This document shows positions 1 to 8,700 of a DNA stretch of 9,626 nucleotides, in pieces (the stretch's first letter is position 1; each line of letters starts with the position of its first letter). The position numbers and the translations under genes are program-made. Below the pieces are notes generated by a model. It worked only from the letters and a program-made list of their open reading frames with translations, did not search any database and was not told where the DNA came from. This DNA comes from Deltaproteobacteria bacterium (GTDB lineage Bacteria > Myxococcota > B64-G9): assembly GCA_030591745.1 (NCBI GenBank), contig JAUVAM010000066.1, forward strand, positions 1 to 9,626, in the 5' to 3' direction.

Positions 1-930
1 ATGCCAAGCCAAATCCTTCTCATGGGCAAGTGGCGCGAGCAAGCGACTGACCTCGTTCAGCATAAGCCGTGGTTGGAAGGCCACCTGCTCTAAGCGAAGC
101 TGGCCCGCCTCACCCAGCGAGAAGTCCAAAACCTCGTTGACCAGGGACAACAAGGCCCGAGTGCTGTCACGGATGGTCTCCACCCGCTCCTTTTGCTCCC
201 GATCCAGGCCTTCGGCTAAGAGGATCTCCGTCATGCCCAACACGCCGTGAATGGGGGTTCGCGTCTCGTGGCTCATGTTGGCCAAAAACTCGCCTTTGGC
301 CTGACTTGCCCTCTCGGCCAAGTGCGCCAAGCTCTCCGCATTGGCTCGCGCTTGACGGGATTCGGCCAAGGCCAAGAGAAGTCGGCGCTGGGTCCGTTCT
401 CGTCCTGCCTGCAAGGCGACAGCAAGCGTGAAGGCCACCACCATAAATATACAATACAAAAGAAGTTCATCGACATGAGTGAAAGGCCAAACCACCACCA
501 ACCAGGCCACAAAACAAAGCGACAGGGACACCAAAACCCAGCGCCTGGAGATCAAGAGGGCACCAATGGCCAACATGATCATCATCAACAAGGGCGTAAA
601 CACCACGGAGGCGGCCACATACATCGTCACCAGGCTGTTGCTGCTCGTCAGCAAGGCCATGAACGCACCCATGCCATTGGCCCAAGAAGCCGGTATCAGA
701 CCCCGGCGCAAAACCATGGACTTGACCAGAAAGACCAACCCCAAAACAAAATCGTAACCCACCACCACGGCCCGCGATTCGGGCGGCAGGGTCAGCATGT
801 CAAAAACAGTAAAGACGACAAAAAGCAGCACCAGGATTTGGGCCACCGGCAGCAAGGCCTCCAGCACTACTCGGTCCAGAGACGCTTTCACCTGGAGGTC
901 TGTGGTCAGCCCATTCGACATGAAAGCCAT
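1..930 (-). CDS. Membrane sensor histidine kinase, C-terminal part cut off by the window edge
   Basis: Reading the minus strand from the ATG at 930 gives 310 residues with no stop up to base 1. Residues about 22-171 are strongly hydrophobic and look like six membrane helices (roughly 24-47, 56-74, 86-109, 110-126, 130-149, 152-171), with no large periplasmic loop, so this is an integral membrane sensor rather than a PAS or Cache sensor. A charged Arg/Glu/Ala-rich helix (173-210) leads into a HisKA dimerisation domain with the H-box [18 protein letters not shown]. The phospho-accepting His is residue 221 (bases 268-270). The HATPase domain, and any receiver domain, would lie beyond the left edge. 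H-boxes of this kind are common in hybrid kinases, but that cannot be tested here. The start is uncertain: the frame stays open upstream, and neither the ATG at 930 nor the in-frame ATG at 921 has a good Shine-Dalgarno. It is divergent from the secA cluster, and no response regulator is visible. Confidence 0.93.
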   Translation of the reverse strand, partial: MAFMSNGLTTDLQVKASLDRVVLEALLPVAQILVLLFVVFTVFDMLTLPPESRAVVVGYDFVLGLVFLVKSMVLRRGLIPASWANGMGAFMALLTSSNSLVTMYVAASVVFTPLLMMIMLAIGALLISRRWVLVSLSLCFVAWLVVVWPFTHVDELLLYCIFMVVAFTLAVALQAGRERTQRRLLLALAESRQARANAESLAHLAERASQAKGEFLANMSHETRTPIHGVLGMTEILLAEGLDREQKERVETIRDSTRALLSLVNEVLDFSLGEAGQLRLEQVAFQPRLMLNEVSRLLAPLAHEKDLAWH

Positions 931-1033
931 CTGACAACACAATTGGAAAACGGGCAACGGATTTCTAATCAGAACCCACAAGCTGTGATAGAAACAATCA
1001 GGATCTGGTAATCCATTAATCCGAAAGGAACCC
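931..1033. promoter_or_regulatory. Divergent intergenic region, kinase / secA cluster
   Basis: This is the only true intergenic gap in the window, about 103 bp and visibly more AT-rich than the genes on either side. It must carry the promoter of the plus-strand cluster and probably that of the histidine kinase. I could not find a convincing sigma-70 pair. The best plus-strand guess (TTGGAA near 943 with TAATCA near 966) matches the -10 consensus poorly. Short elements that could be operator halves are the inverted repeat TTCT-AATC-AGAA at 963-974 and a direct repeat TAATCC at 1009-1014 and 1017-1022. Neither matches a motif I recognise. Confidence 0.5.
1025..1030 (+). promoter_or_regulatory. 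Ribosome binding site of the secA-like gene
   Basis: The AAGGAA element ends three bases before the ATG at 1034. It is the only purine-rich Shine-Dalgarno candidate near the start and supports that ATG as the initiation codon. Confidence 0.7.
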
Positions 1034-3541
1034 ATGGCCGGCTTGCCCCAATTCTTGTCCTGGTTTGGTGGACTATCCTCCCGCGAGTTATCCTTGGCCC
1101 GCGGATTGACGCGCAAGGTGCTTGCGAAAGGTGAATCGCTCAAGTCCCAATCCGAGGCTGAGCTCGGCGGCATGGCATCCGCGCTGCGGAATGACGCACT
1201 GGCCGGTCGCGACGCGGACAGTCTGCTTGTCGAGACCTATGCCATGGCCTGTGAAGTCGCTTGGCGCAAACTGGGCATGCGCCCGTTCCCCAGCCAAATC
1301 ATGGGGGCCGTAGCCATGCACCGCGGACGCATCGTTGAGATGAAAACCGGCGAGGGCAAGACCCTGGCCGCCAGTCTTCCAGCTACCCTGCACGGATTGA
1401 GCGGCCGTGGCGTACATGTGGTCACGGTCAACGATTATCTGGCCAGTCGAGATGCGGCGCTGCTTGGACCGCTGTATGCATTTTTCGGGCTTGAAGTCGG
1501 GGTGATCACGGAGGACTTAGACGCCGACCTCAACCCCGCCGGGCGCAAGTCGGCCTATACCGCCGATGTCACCTATGTGACCAATCACGAATTGGTCTTC
1601 GACTACTTGCGCGACAACCTGGCCCAAAGTCCCGACGAAATTATTCTGCGCCCATTGCATTTTGCGCTCGTGGACGAAGTGGATTTTCTTCTGCTGGACG
1701 AAGCGCGCACACCGCTCATTATTTCGGGAGAAGCGGGAGACGAGACCGATCTTTGCGAAGACGCCAGGCGCATTGTTTCCCGGCTCAAAGTGGAATCGCA
1801 CTACCGAGTCGACCATCGCTCAAGACAGGTCATGCCCACCGAGGCCGGCATTCTGGCCATGGAGAAAGCGGCAGGCATCAAGAACCTGGCCGACGAGGAC
1901 GCTCAGCCCTGGCAGCACGCCTTCTACAATGCCCTTCTGGCCCATGTAATCTACGAAAAAGACGTGGACTACATTGTGGAAGAAGAGGAGGGCAAGGTAC
2001 TTCTGGTCGACGAATACACCGGCCGGGTCTCATCGGACAAGCGACTCGCGGATGGGCTCCATCAGGCACTGGAAGCCAAAGAGGGCATGGATGTCCGTCC
2101 CGAGGATCGCACCCTGGCCAAGACCAGCTACCAAAACTATTTCCGACTCTACCCGAGTCTTTCCGGCATGACGGGCACGGCCTGGTCTGCCCGGGAAGAA
2201 TTCGGTTCGGTTTACGGACTGAAAGTGGTGCGGGTCCCCACCCACAAACCCATGATCAGAAAAGATCTTCCAAGCCGGGTCTACCGCTCAGGGGAAGAAA
2301 AATTCCAGGCCCTGGTGGAAAGGATAAGTGAACTCCAGGCCGAGGGTCGCCCTGTCCTCGTCGGCACCACCTCGGTGCGCGAGTCCGAATTCCTGAGCCG
2401 AGAACTTTCAAAAACCAAGATCGAGCACCAGGTCCTCAACGCCAAACAGCACACCGCCGAAGCCGAAATCATCGCCCAGGCCGGCAGACCCCGAGCGGTC
2501 ACCGTCTCAACCAACATGGCAGGCCGTGGCGTGGATATCCTCCTCGGGGGCTGCCCATCCATGGATGCCGATAAGTCAAACTGTCAAAAATTAGGCGATC
2601 AAGTCCGGCAGGCAGGCGGGCTCGCGGTGGTCGGCACCGGTCTGCACGAAGCGGCGCGCATCGACGATCAGCTTCGCGGACGGTCCGGTCGCCAAGGCGA
2701 CCCGGGCACCAGTGAGTATTTTCTGAGCTTGGATGATCCCCTCTACAAAAAATTCGGCGAAATCCTCGACGGTGCCCCTGTCTTGACCGAGATGCGCCAT
2801 CACCTCGCCCAGCATCCCAAGGGCCGCCCCATTCGGGACTGGAACGTCTTGCGAACCCTGGAAGGCCTGCGCAAAAAAGTCGAGATGGAAAACGAAGCCG
2901 GCCGTAAAGACGTGCTTAAGTACGACATGGTCATCGAAGAACAACGCCAGCAGATCTTCGCCTGGCGACGGCGACTCTTGGGCCTGGATGACAACCCGAT
3001 GCCGGCCTGGCAAGAGCTCACAAATCGTGCAGCCGATGATTTGCTAGCCCGACACGGTCAGATGCAAGACATGGACGAAGAAGGACTGGCCGGCCTCGGC
3101 ACCGAGGCAAAGGACCGCTTCGCCATGGACCTGACTGAAGTCATCGACCCACCACCCAAAAACACCCACGCCATCGAAGAAGCGATCTCGGCCCACCTCA
3201 AAATGCGCTTCCATGAATTGGAAAAAGAAATGGGTGCCGAGCCCCTCACCGAGCTATCCAGGCAAGTCCTTTTGGAGCAGATCGATGACGCCTGGACCGA
3301 ACATCTGAGCACCCTGGAGCGAATCGACGAAGGCATCGGCCTCCGCAGCTACGCCGAGTTGGACCCCGCCTTGGAATTCAAACGCGAAGCCGCCGCACTC
3401 TACGAAAACCTACTCATACTCGTCCGCCTGGAGGCCCTGCAAACCCTCCTCAACCTGGACAAAGAAGACGAAGAAGCCATCAACATAATCTGGCTAAAAC
3501 CCACCCTCCAACGCCAACACAGAAAGAACTTAAAGCGCTAA
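1034..3541 (+). CDS. secA: SecA-family preprotein translocase ATPase, divergent and lacking the zinc-binding tail
   Basis: The 835-residue product has the full SecA motor: Walker A TGEGKT (105-110), VNDYLA (132-137), Walker B region [17 protein letters not shown] (213-232), QNYFR and MTGTA (367-383), NMAGRG (494-499) and the arginine-finger motif [13 protein letters not shown] (546-558). A preprotein cross-linking domain lies between about 232 and 360. Scaffold and wing helices and the C-terminal [13 protein letters not shown] / [10 protein letters not shown] block follow. SecA drives ATP-dependent export through SecYEG at the inner membrane. It differs from housekeeping SecA: the protein stops soon after the last scaffold helix, with no Cys/His zinc-binding tail (E. 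coli SecA is 901 residues), and the usually conserved RHESRRIDNQ reads [18 protein letters not shown] also reads NMAGRGVD. Those features and its setting beside a transporter suggest an accessory SecA2-like paralogue, but it could be the only SecA of this genome. It is first in a cluster, two bases before the transporter gene. Confidence 0.95.
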   Translation: MAGLPQFLSWFGGLSSRELSLARGLTRKVLAKGESLKSQSEAELGGMASALRNDALAGRDADSLLVETYAMACEVAWRKLGMRPFPSQIMGAVAMHRGRIVEMKTGEGKTLAASLPATLHGLSGRGVHVVTVNDYLASRDAALLGPLYAFFGLEVGVITEDLDADLNPAGRKSAYTADVTYVTNHELVFDYLRDNLAQSPDEIILRPLHFALVDEVDFLLLDEARTPLIISGEAGDETDLCEDARRIVSRLKVESHYRVDHRSRQVMPTEAGILAMEKAAGIKNLADEDAQPWQHAFYNALLAHVIYEKDVDYIVEEEEGKVLLVDEYTGRVSSDKRLADGLHQALEAKEGMDVRPEDRTLAKTSYQNYFRLYPSLSGMTGTAWSAREEFGSVYGLKVVRVPTHKPMIRKDLPSRVYRSGEEKFQALVERISELQAEGRPVLVGTTSVRESEFLSRELSKTKIEHQVLNAKQHTAEAEIIAQAGRPRAVTVSTNMAGRGVDILLGGCPSMDADKSNCQKLGDQVRQAGGLAVVGTGLHEAARIDDQLRGRSGRQGDPGTSEYFLSLDDPLYKKFGEILDGAPVLTEMRHHLAQHPKGRPIRDWNVLRTLEGLRKKVEMENEAGRKDVLKYDMVIEEQRQQIFAWRRRLLGLDDNPMPAWQELTNRAADDLLARHGQMQDMDEEGLAGLGTEAKDRFAMDLTEVIDPPPKNTHAIEEAISAHLKMRFHELEKEMGAEPLTELSRQVLLEQIDDAWTEHLSTLERIDEGIGLRSYAELDPALEFKREAAALYENLLILVRLEALQTLLNLDKEDEEAINIIWLKPTLQRQHRKNLKR

Positions 3542-3543
3542 AA

Positions 3544-5262
3544 ATGGAATCAACGCGAAAACAGCAGGTCAACCCCATTCGCCTCAGCATGGTCCTCGTT
3601 TTTTTGTCCTTGCTTTTGGCCTCGACCGCATCCGCCCAGCCGCAACAGGGCGGAAATGTCCTGGTTGGTCAAGCGGTCAACCCCCAGGGCATGCCTATCA
3701 AAAACATGCAGGTCAAGCTTTGGCGCGGGGCCGAGGAAACAGAGTTCAAGACCCACAGCCATTCAGATGGCTGGTTTGTCCTGGACATGAGCAAGGTGAG
3801 CCTCGACAAGACGGTCTGGACCTTGAAGCTTGAACGGCGTCATTTTTCGGTCAAGATGGTCGAGCTCAGCCAGGAGACCGTGAGCCGGCTTGCCGGGGGC
3901 GAGGCTTTTTGCATCGGGCAGGTCAAGGTGGACCGGCGCAAGACGGCGGCTTTTTGGATCACCCTGGTAATCTTCGCCTTCATGATGTTTCTCATTGCCG
4001 CAACGCCCATGCACAATGCCCTGGCCGCCCTACTGGGGGCTTCCCTGCTGCTTGCCATGAGTGCGGTGGGGCACCTGTTCAACACCGATCTCATCGTCTT
4101 TGGCTTCGGCGATGCGGTGAGCTCCATCGACTGGAACGTGATCTTTCTGATCATGGGCATGATGATCGTCATCGCCGTGGTGGAAGGCACGGGTGTCTTC
4201 CGCTGGCTGGCCTTTTTCGCCTTCAAGAAATCCAAGGGAAAACTGTGGTTGCTGATGTTGATTCTGATGGCCATCACGGCGGTCAGTTCTGCGATCTTGG
4301 ACAACGTCACCACCATGTTGCTGATGACGCCCATCACCATCCGCATCGCGCTGGCCATGGACATAGATCCCCTGGTTTTGCTGATGCCCGAGGTCATGGC
4401 GGCGAACGTGGGCGGCCTGTCCACCATGGTGGGTACGCCCACCAACATTCTCATCGCCTCCTATTCGGGCATCTCTTTCAGCCAGTTCTTGATCAACCTG
4501 ACCCCTGGCGTCTTGCTGGCCCTGGGCGGGCTGGTCGGCTACTGCCTGTTCATCTATCGAAAGACCTTCAAAGAACAAGCGGGCCAAATAAGCGAAGCCC
4601 TGCATGATCGCCTGGAAAAAGGTGCCGTCATCGCTCAGCCTGAGCATCTGAAAAAATCCGGCTGGGTGGGCTTGGGCATGCTTGTCTTGTTTCTGTTCGG
4701 CGAACACCTCCACATGCCCCCGGCGGTCATCGCGCTCATGGGTGCCACCAGCCTGCTGGTTTGGATTCGCCCGAACGTCGAAGAAATGATCGAGGCGGTG
4801 GACTGGACCACGTTGGTATTTTTCCTCACCTTGTTCATGGCGGTGGGTGCCCTACAAGAGGTGGGGTTCATCGACCTCATCGCCTCCGGGGCTGGTGAGC
4901 TGGTGGGCGAGAACCTGTTTCTGGGCATGTTGGTCATCACTTTCATGGCGGCTTTGATCTCCACCGTCATCCCCAACATCCCCTTCACGGCCACCATGCT
5001 CCCGGTCGTCGCCTACTTGACCGCGCAGATCCCGGACGCGCCTGCTGAAAGTCTGTATTTTTGCCTGGCGGTTGGCGCGGCCATGGGCGGCAACGGCTCG
5101 CTCATCGGGGCCTCCGCCAACCTGGTCACCTCGGGCATCGCCGAGCGATCAGGCCATCCCATCAGCTTTGCGCGATTCTTTAAGGTAGGCTTCCCTGCCC
5201 TCTTGATCACCGTCACCCTGGCTTTTGGCTGGTTGTTGCTGCGCTACTACGTCTTAGGATGA
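3544..5262 (+). CDS. ArsB/NhaD superfamily (P-protein-like) ion transporter with N-terminal extracytoplasmic domain
   Basis: The 572-residue product begins with a signal peptide (basic n-region, hydrophobic core about 16-27, likely cleavage after ASTASA at 31). A small domain of about 100 residues (34-130) follows, containing GQAVNPQGMPIKNMQVKLW and HSHSDGWFVLDM, which resembles the carboxypeptidase-regulatory/transthyretin-like beta-sandwich fold and would lie in the periplasm. From about 135 it is a membrane carrier of roughly 11-12 helices with two related halves. Hallmarks are SAILDNVTTMLLMTPITI (249-266), NVGGLSTMVGTPTNI (288-302), STVIPNIPFTATMLP (473-487) and GNGSLIGASANLVTSG (516-531), the paired discontinuous-helix motifs of the ArsB/NhaD and P-protein (OCA2) carriers. 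The family moves ions or organic anions (arsenite, Na+/H+, dicarboxylates and others); the substrate cannot be told here. The start lies 2 bp after the secA stop with only a weak Shine-Dalgarno, suggesting translational coupling. An in-frame ATG at 3589 is less likely because it would remove the basic n-region. Confidence 0.9.
   Translation: MESTRKQQVNPIRLSMVLVFLSLLLASTASAQPQQGGNVLVGQAVNPQGMPIKNMQVKLWRGAEETEFKTHSHSDGWFVLDMSKVSLDKTVWTLKLERRHFSVKMVELSQETVSRLAGGEAFCIGQVKVDRRKTAAFWITLVIFAFMMFLIAATPMHNALAALLGASLLLAMSAVGHLFNTDLIVFGFGDAVSSIDWNVIFLIMGMMIVIAVVEGTGVFRWLAFFAFKKSKGKLWLLMLILMAITAVSSAILDNVTTMLLMTPITIRIALAMDIDPLVLLMPEVMAANVGGLSTMVGTPTNILIASYSGISFSQFLINLTPGVLLALGGLVGYCLFIYRKTFKEQAGQISEALHDRLEKGAVIAQPEHLKKSGWVGLGMLVLFLFGEHLHMPPAVIALMGATSLLVWIRPNVEEMIEAVDWTTLVFFLTLFMAVGALQEVGFIDLIASGAGELVGENLFLGMLVITFMAALISTVIPNIPFTATMLPVVAYLTAQIPDAPAESLYFCLAVGAAMGGNGSLIGASANLVTSGIAERSGHPISFARFFKVGFPALLITVTLAFGWLLLRYYVLG
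5256..5259 (+). promoter_or_regulatory. Ribosome binding site of the Usp gene
   Basis: AGGA lies seven bases before the ATG at 5267, inside the last codons of the transporter gene. The overlap of this signal with the upstream stop fits coupled translation. Confidence 0.55.
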
Positions 5263-5266
5263 AAAA

Positions 5267-5725
5267 ATGAAACTGCAGAACGAAAAAGACAAAACGGAAC
5301 GAAAGATCTTGTGTCCCGTTCGTGGTGGCAAATCCAGCGCCCCCACGGTGGACAAGGCCATCGAGTTGGCCCAGACCTTGTCAGCACCCTTGTACCTGCT
5401 CTACATTGTGGATCTTGATTTTCTCGGTCTGGCCACCGTGGCTCGAGTTAAGATCATGGCCGACGAATTGGCTGAAACGGGTGAGTTCACCTTGCATGTG
5501 CTGGCGGAAAAAGCCCGCAACAGGGGTGTAAGCGAGGTAGAATGCGTAGTCCGGGAAGGAGAGATGAGGCAAGTCATCCGGGAAGTGGCCGACGAAATAA
5601 ACGCCACCACGGTGCTGCTGGGCCAGGCAGTCCGCGCACCCGGCACCATGCAACGAGAAGACAACCATATGCAAAAGATCGTCGATAGCCTGGAAGCCGC
5701 AGGCATGGAGGTAATAACGCCATGA
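5267..5725 (+). CDS. Universal stress protein (UspA-like), single domain
   Basis: This is a 152-residue cytoplasmic protein without a signal peptide or membrane helix. The pattern KILCPVRGGKSSAPTVDKAI (13-32), then PLYLLYIVDLDF (41-52), a helical stretch with EKARNRGV (81-88), EVECVVREGE (90-99) and a final TTVLLGQ strand (114-120) follows the alternating strand/helix Usp fold. Length is typical for a single-domain Usp. Two positions look atypical: the Asp that usually follows the first strand (V-P-x-D-G-S) is Arg19, and the usual G-x2-G-x9-G-S/T phosphate-binding loop is not evident after Gly119. ATP binding may therefore be lost or altered. Usp proteins and domains are often found beside or fused to secondary transporters, where they act as regulatory modules, and that is the likeliest role here (inference). 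It starts 4 bp after the transporter and overlaps the next gene by 4 bp. Confidence 0.85.
   Translation: MKLQNEKDKTERKILCPVRGGKSSAPTVDKAIELAQTLSAPLYLLYIVDLDFLGLATVARVKIMADELAETGEFTLHVLAEKARNRGVSEVECVVREGEMRQVIREVADEINATTVLLGQAVRAPGTMQREDNHMQKIVDSLEAAGMEVITP
5707..5711 (+). promoter_or_regulatory. Ribosome binding site of the lipoprotein gene
   Basis: A strong GGAGG lies ten bases before the ATG at 5722, within the end of the Usp gene. It supports this start and means the lipoprotein can be initiated independently as well as by coupling through the ATGA overlap. Confidence 0.65.
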
Positions 5726-8700
5726 ATAACAAGCACTCTTCTCAGAACCGTTTGGCATGCTCTGGAGGGCTGGGCTTCTTCTCCACGCTGGCATTCGGCC
5801 TTTGTCTGTCCGCCGGTCTTCTTGGATGCGGAGATAGCGGTGGTCATGATGTGGATGCAGGGGTGGATGCAGGAGTGGATGCAGGGGTGGACGCTGGGGT
5901 GGACGGAGGTGGGGACGAATCCACCACGGAAACACCAAACTGTGAAGATGTCACTTTCGATCCCTGCACACCTCAGGCAGGCAGCAACGGTGCCACCTTG
6001 CTCAAGGGAACCGTGCTGACCCCTGAAACCCTGATCTGCAACGGGGAGGTCTTGATCAGCCGTGGCACCCACAAGATTCTATGCGTCGGAGAGGATTGCT
6101 CGGCCGAGGCAGAGGCCGCCCAGGCCACCATTATCTGCGCCGATGTCATCACGCCCGGACTCATCGACACACACAACCACATGACCTACAACACCGTCCC
6201 TCCATGGAGACATGAAGGCGTCCTTTACGAGCACCGACAGGAGTGGCTTTGGGACGATGCCTTCAACGCCTACGACGTGAACCTGGACGGGGATGTGCCG
6301 GATCGATACTCGGAGTTCCGACTGATCATGAGCGGAACGACAGCAGTACATAAGAGTTCTTCCAGGGCATCGACCTTCACCGGCGTTCGCAACCTGGACC
6401 GGGGACCGGATGGAAACCAGTTGGGCCTGTCGAATAGCGCCATCACGGAATGTGTTTTTCCGCTCGAAAGCTATTGTTACGACAAGCCGGACTACGAGAA
6501 TCTCGATCCCAGTCTTCGCTCCTACATCGTGCATCTCAGCGAGGGCATCAACTCCAAATCATTCAACGAGTTCCAGGCTTTTGTTGACGACGGCCAACTC
6601 GGCAACAAAACAACCATCATCCACGGTGTTTCATTCGACAGCCGGCAAATCGCCTTGATCGCTTCATCCGGTGCCACCTTCATTTGGTCTCCCCAGACGA
6701 ATATCGATCTCTATGGCGTGACCGCGCCCGTGTCGGCCATCTGGAACATGGGAATAGCCGTGGCGCTCGCCCCGGACTGGACCATCTCGGGCACGCTGAA
6801 TCTTCTTGCCGAACTCAAATGCGCCGACCACCTCAACAACAAGTATTACGGCTCGTTCTTTTCGCCGAAGGATCTGCTCTCGATGGTTACATCCGGGGCC
6901 GCGAGGGTCATGCGAATTGACGATTTGATCGGATTTCTTGAGCCGGGACACTTCGCGGACGTCATGGCCATTCGCGGAGACCGCGAACACCCTTTCGACG
7001 CTGTGATACAGATGCGCTCCGACGATGTGCAAGCCGTGTTCATCGGGGGTGAGGCCTTTTACGGAGACGCGAACAGCCTGAATCCCGACATCGAGTTCAA
7101 CCCATACTGCGAAAACATCGAGGTCTGCGGAGCCCCGAAACGCATCTGCATCAAGGAAGAGGCAGGTGAGCCCGCTCAGCCATTGAGCGGTGCCGACGTG
7201 GCGAAGTGGCGCTACGACGACTACTTGACCTATTTGCAAAATGAGCTGGATCAACTCAAAGCCCTGGACAACCCACCTCCGGAGGATGAGTACCTTTACA
7301 CGCTGCTTCCGCTCTTCGAGTGCGAGCCTCACCACTGGTGTGACATGGGCAATGCCTATATACCAGGAGAACCGACGGCTGAAGACTTAGACGGCGATGG
7401 GCTCCCGGATGAAGAGGACAATTGCGCCATGGTGTTCAATCCGGACCAGGGGGATCTGGAGGGAGACGGCATCGGAGACGCATGTGATATATGCCCCTAT
7501 GCCGCGGATCCAACGGACTGCCCCAAACCCGATCCCAACGACAGGGACGCGGACGGCATCCCCAACCAATCAGACAACTGCCTGGATGCTTTCAACATCG
7601 ACCAGGCGGATATCGACGAAGATGGGGTCGGCGACGTTTGTGACGCTTGCCCAGACTACCCCAACCCCGACGGAGCACCTTGTCCGGCCACGATCTACGA
7701 CATCAAAACCGGCTTGTACACACCCGGGGACCGGGTTGAGATCTCGGATGTGCTGGTCACCGGATTGTCCGGTGAGACGGGTTTTTTCGCCCAGATGCCT
7801 GTTGACCATCTGGATTACAACGGCGTGGATTGGTCTGGTATCTACGTCTATACAAGCAGTTCGGTCTTGCTTGGAGACCGGGTGGATATCGAGGGCACGG
7901 TGGCTGATTACCACGGCGAAATCGAGCTCAACGCGGTCATGAATCTTTCCTCCGTCTCCCATGCCAACCCCCCACCCGAGCCGGAAATTGTGACAGCTGC
8001 CGAGATCGCATCGGGCGGGATTCGAGCCGACGCGCTGGAAGGCGTGGTCTGCGAGGTCACCGATGTCACCGTGACCCAGCTCGACACCGACTACGGTGAA
8101 TGGCAGGTGGAAAATGCCCTGTGGATCAACAATTTCCTTTTTCTGACAGAAGCCCTTCCCTCGCTGGGTGATCACCTTGCCATCGTCAGGGGCATCCTCC
8201 ACTGGACATACAGTGACAGCAAGTTAGAGCCCCGAAGCGCCAACGACATCATCACGGGGCCTGCCTCGTTGAGCGCTCTGTCACCCGAGCTCAGCTTTGC
8301 CTACGAGGGACAAACGGCAGAACCCTTGCCCAGCCTTCAAGTACATCTCAGCGGCATCGCCTTGAGTGACAGAGTGGTCAGTCTTCAGTCTTCCGACCCC
8401 GACCTGCTCACGGTCCCCCCGACGCTCACCATTGTGCAGGGCTCGGACAGTGCATCCGTGGAAGTGACGGGCGTCAGTGCTTCAATCTCTCCCGTGACCC
8501 TAACCGCGGCGCTTGAGGGAGTCGAAGTCACAGCAGGGGTTCGGGTTTTAAACGGAGCCGAAATTCCAGAAATTGATTCCTTGAGTCCCGCGGCCATGCA
8601 AGTCGGGGTGAATGAGACGGGTACGCTCACAGCCACGCTGGATATTCCCGCGCGGGCGAGCGGAGAAACCCTCAGCGTCTCTGCTGTACCCGGAACCAGC

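Noticed and set aside
943..971. Sigma-70 promoter TTGGAA / TAATCA
   Set aside because: The -10 element matches the consensus at only two positions, so it is not called as a promoter.
247..1011. Open plus-strand frame of 254 codons rich in His and Gln
   Set aside because: It is antisense to the histidine kinase frame, which has membrane helices and a perfect H-box. His/Gln-rich translations are what the antisense of Leu/Val-rich membrane segments looks like.
3840..4713. Two long minus-strand open frames (204 and 227 codons) under the transporter
   Set aside because: Both are low-complexity Met/Arg/Ser- or His/Gln/Asp-rich translations opposite a clear conserved carrier, so they are shadows of a GC-rich gene.
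5851..5910. Possible CRISPR-like or regulatory repeat array
   Set aside because: The 12-bp units are contiguous with no spacers and encode an in-frame Asp-rich linker.
5401..6072. Minus-strand frame with HPSVHPCIH-like repeats
   Set aside because: The repeats are just the antisense reading of the 12-bp VDAG array. No family features and no plausible start context.
6664..8202. Minus-strand frames of 223 and 210 codons under the lipoprotein
   Set aside because: They run opposite well-supported amidohydrolase, thrombospondin and OB-fold domains, and their translations resemble no family.
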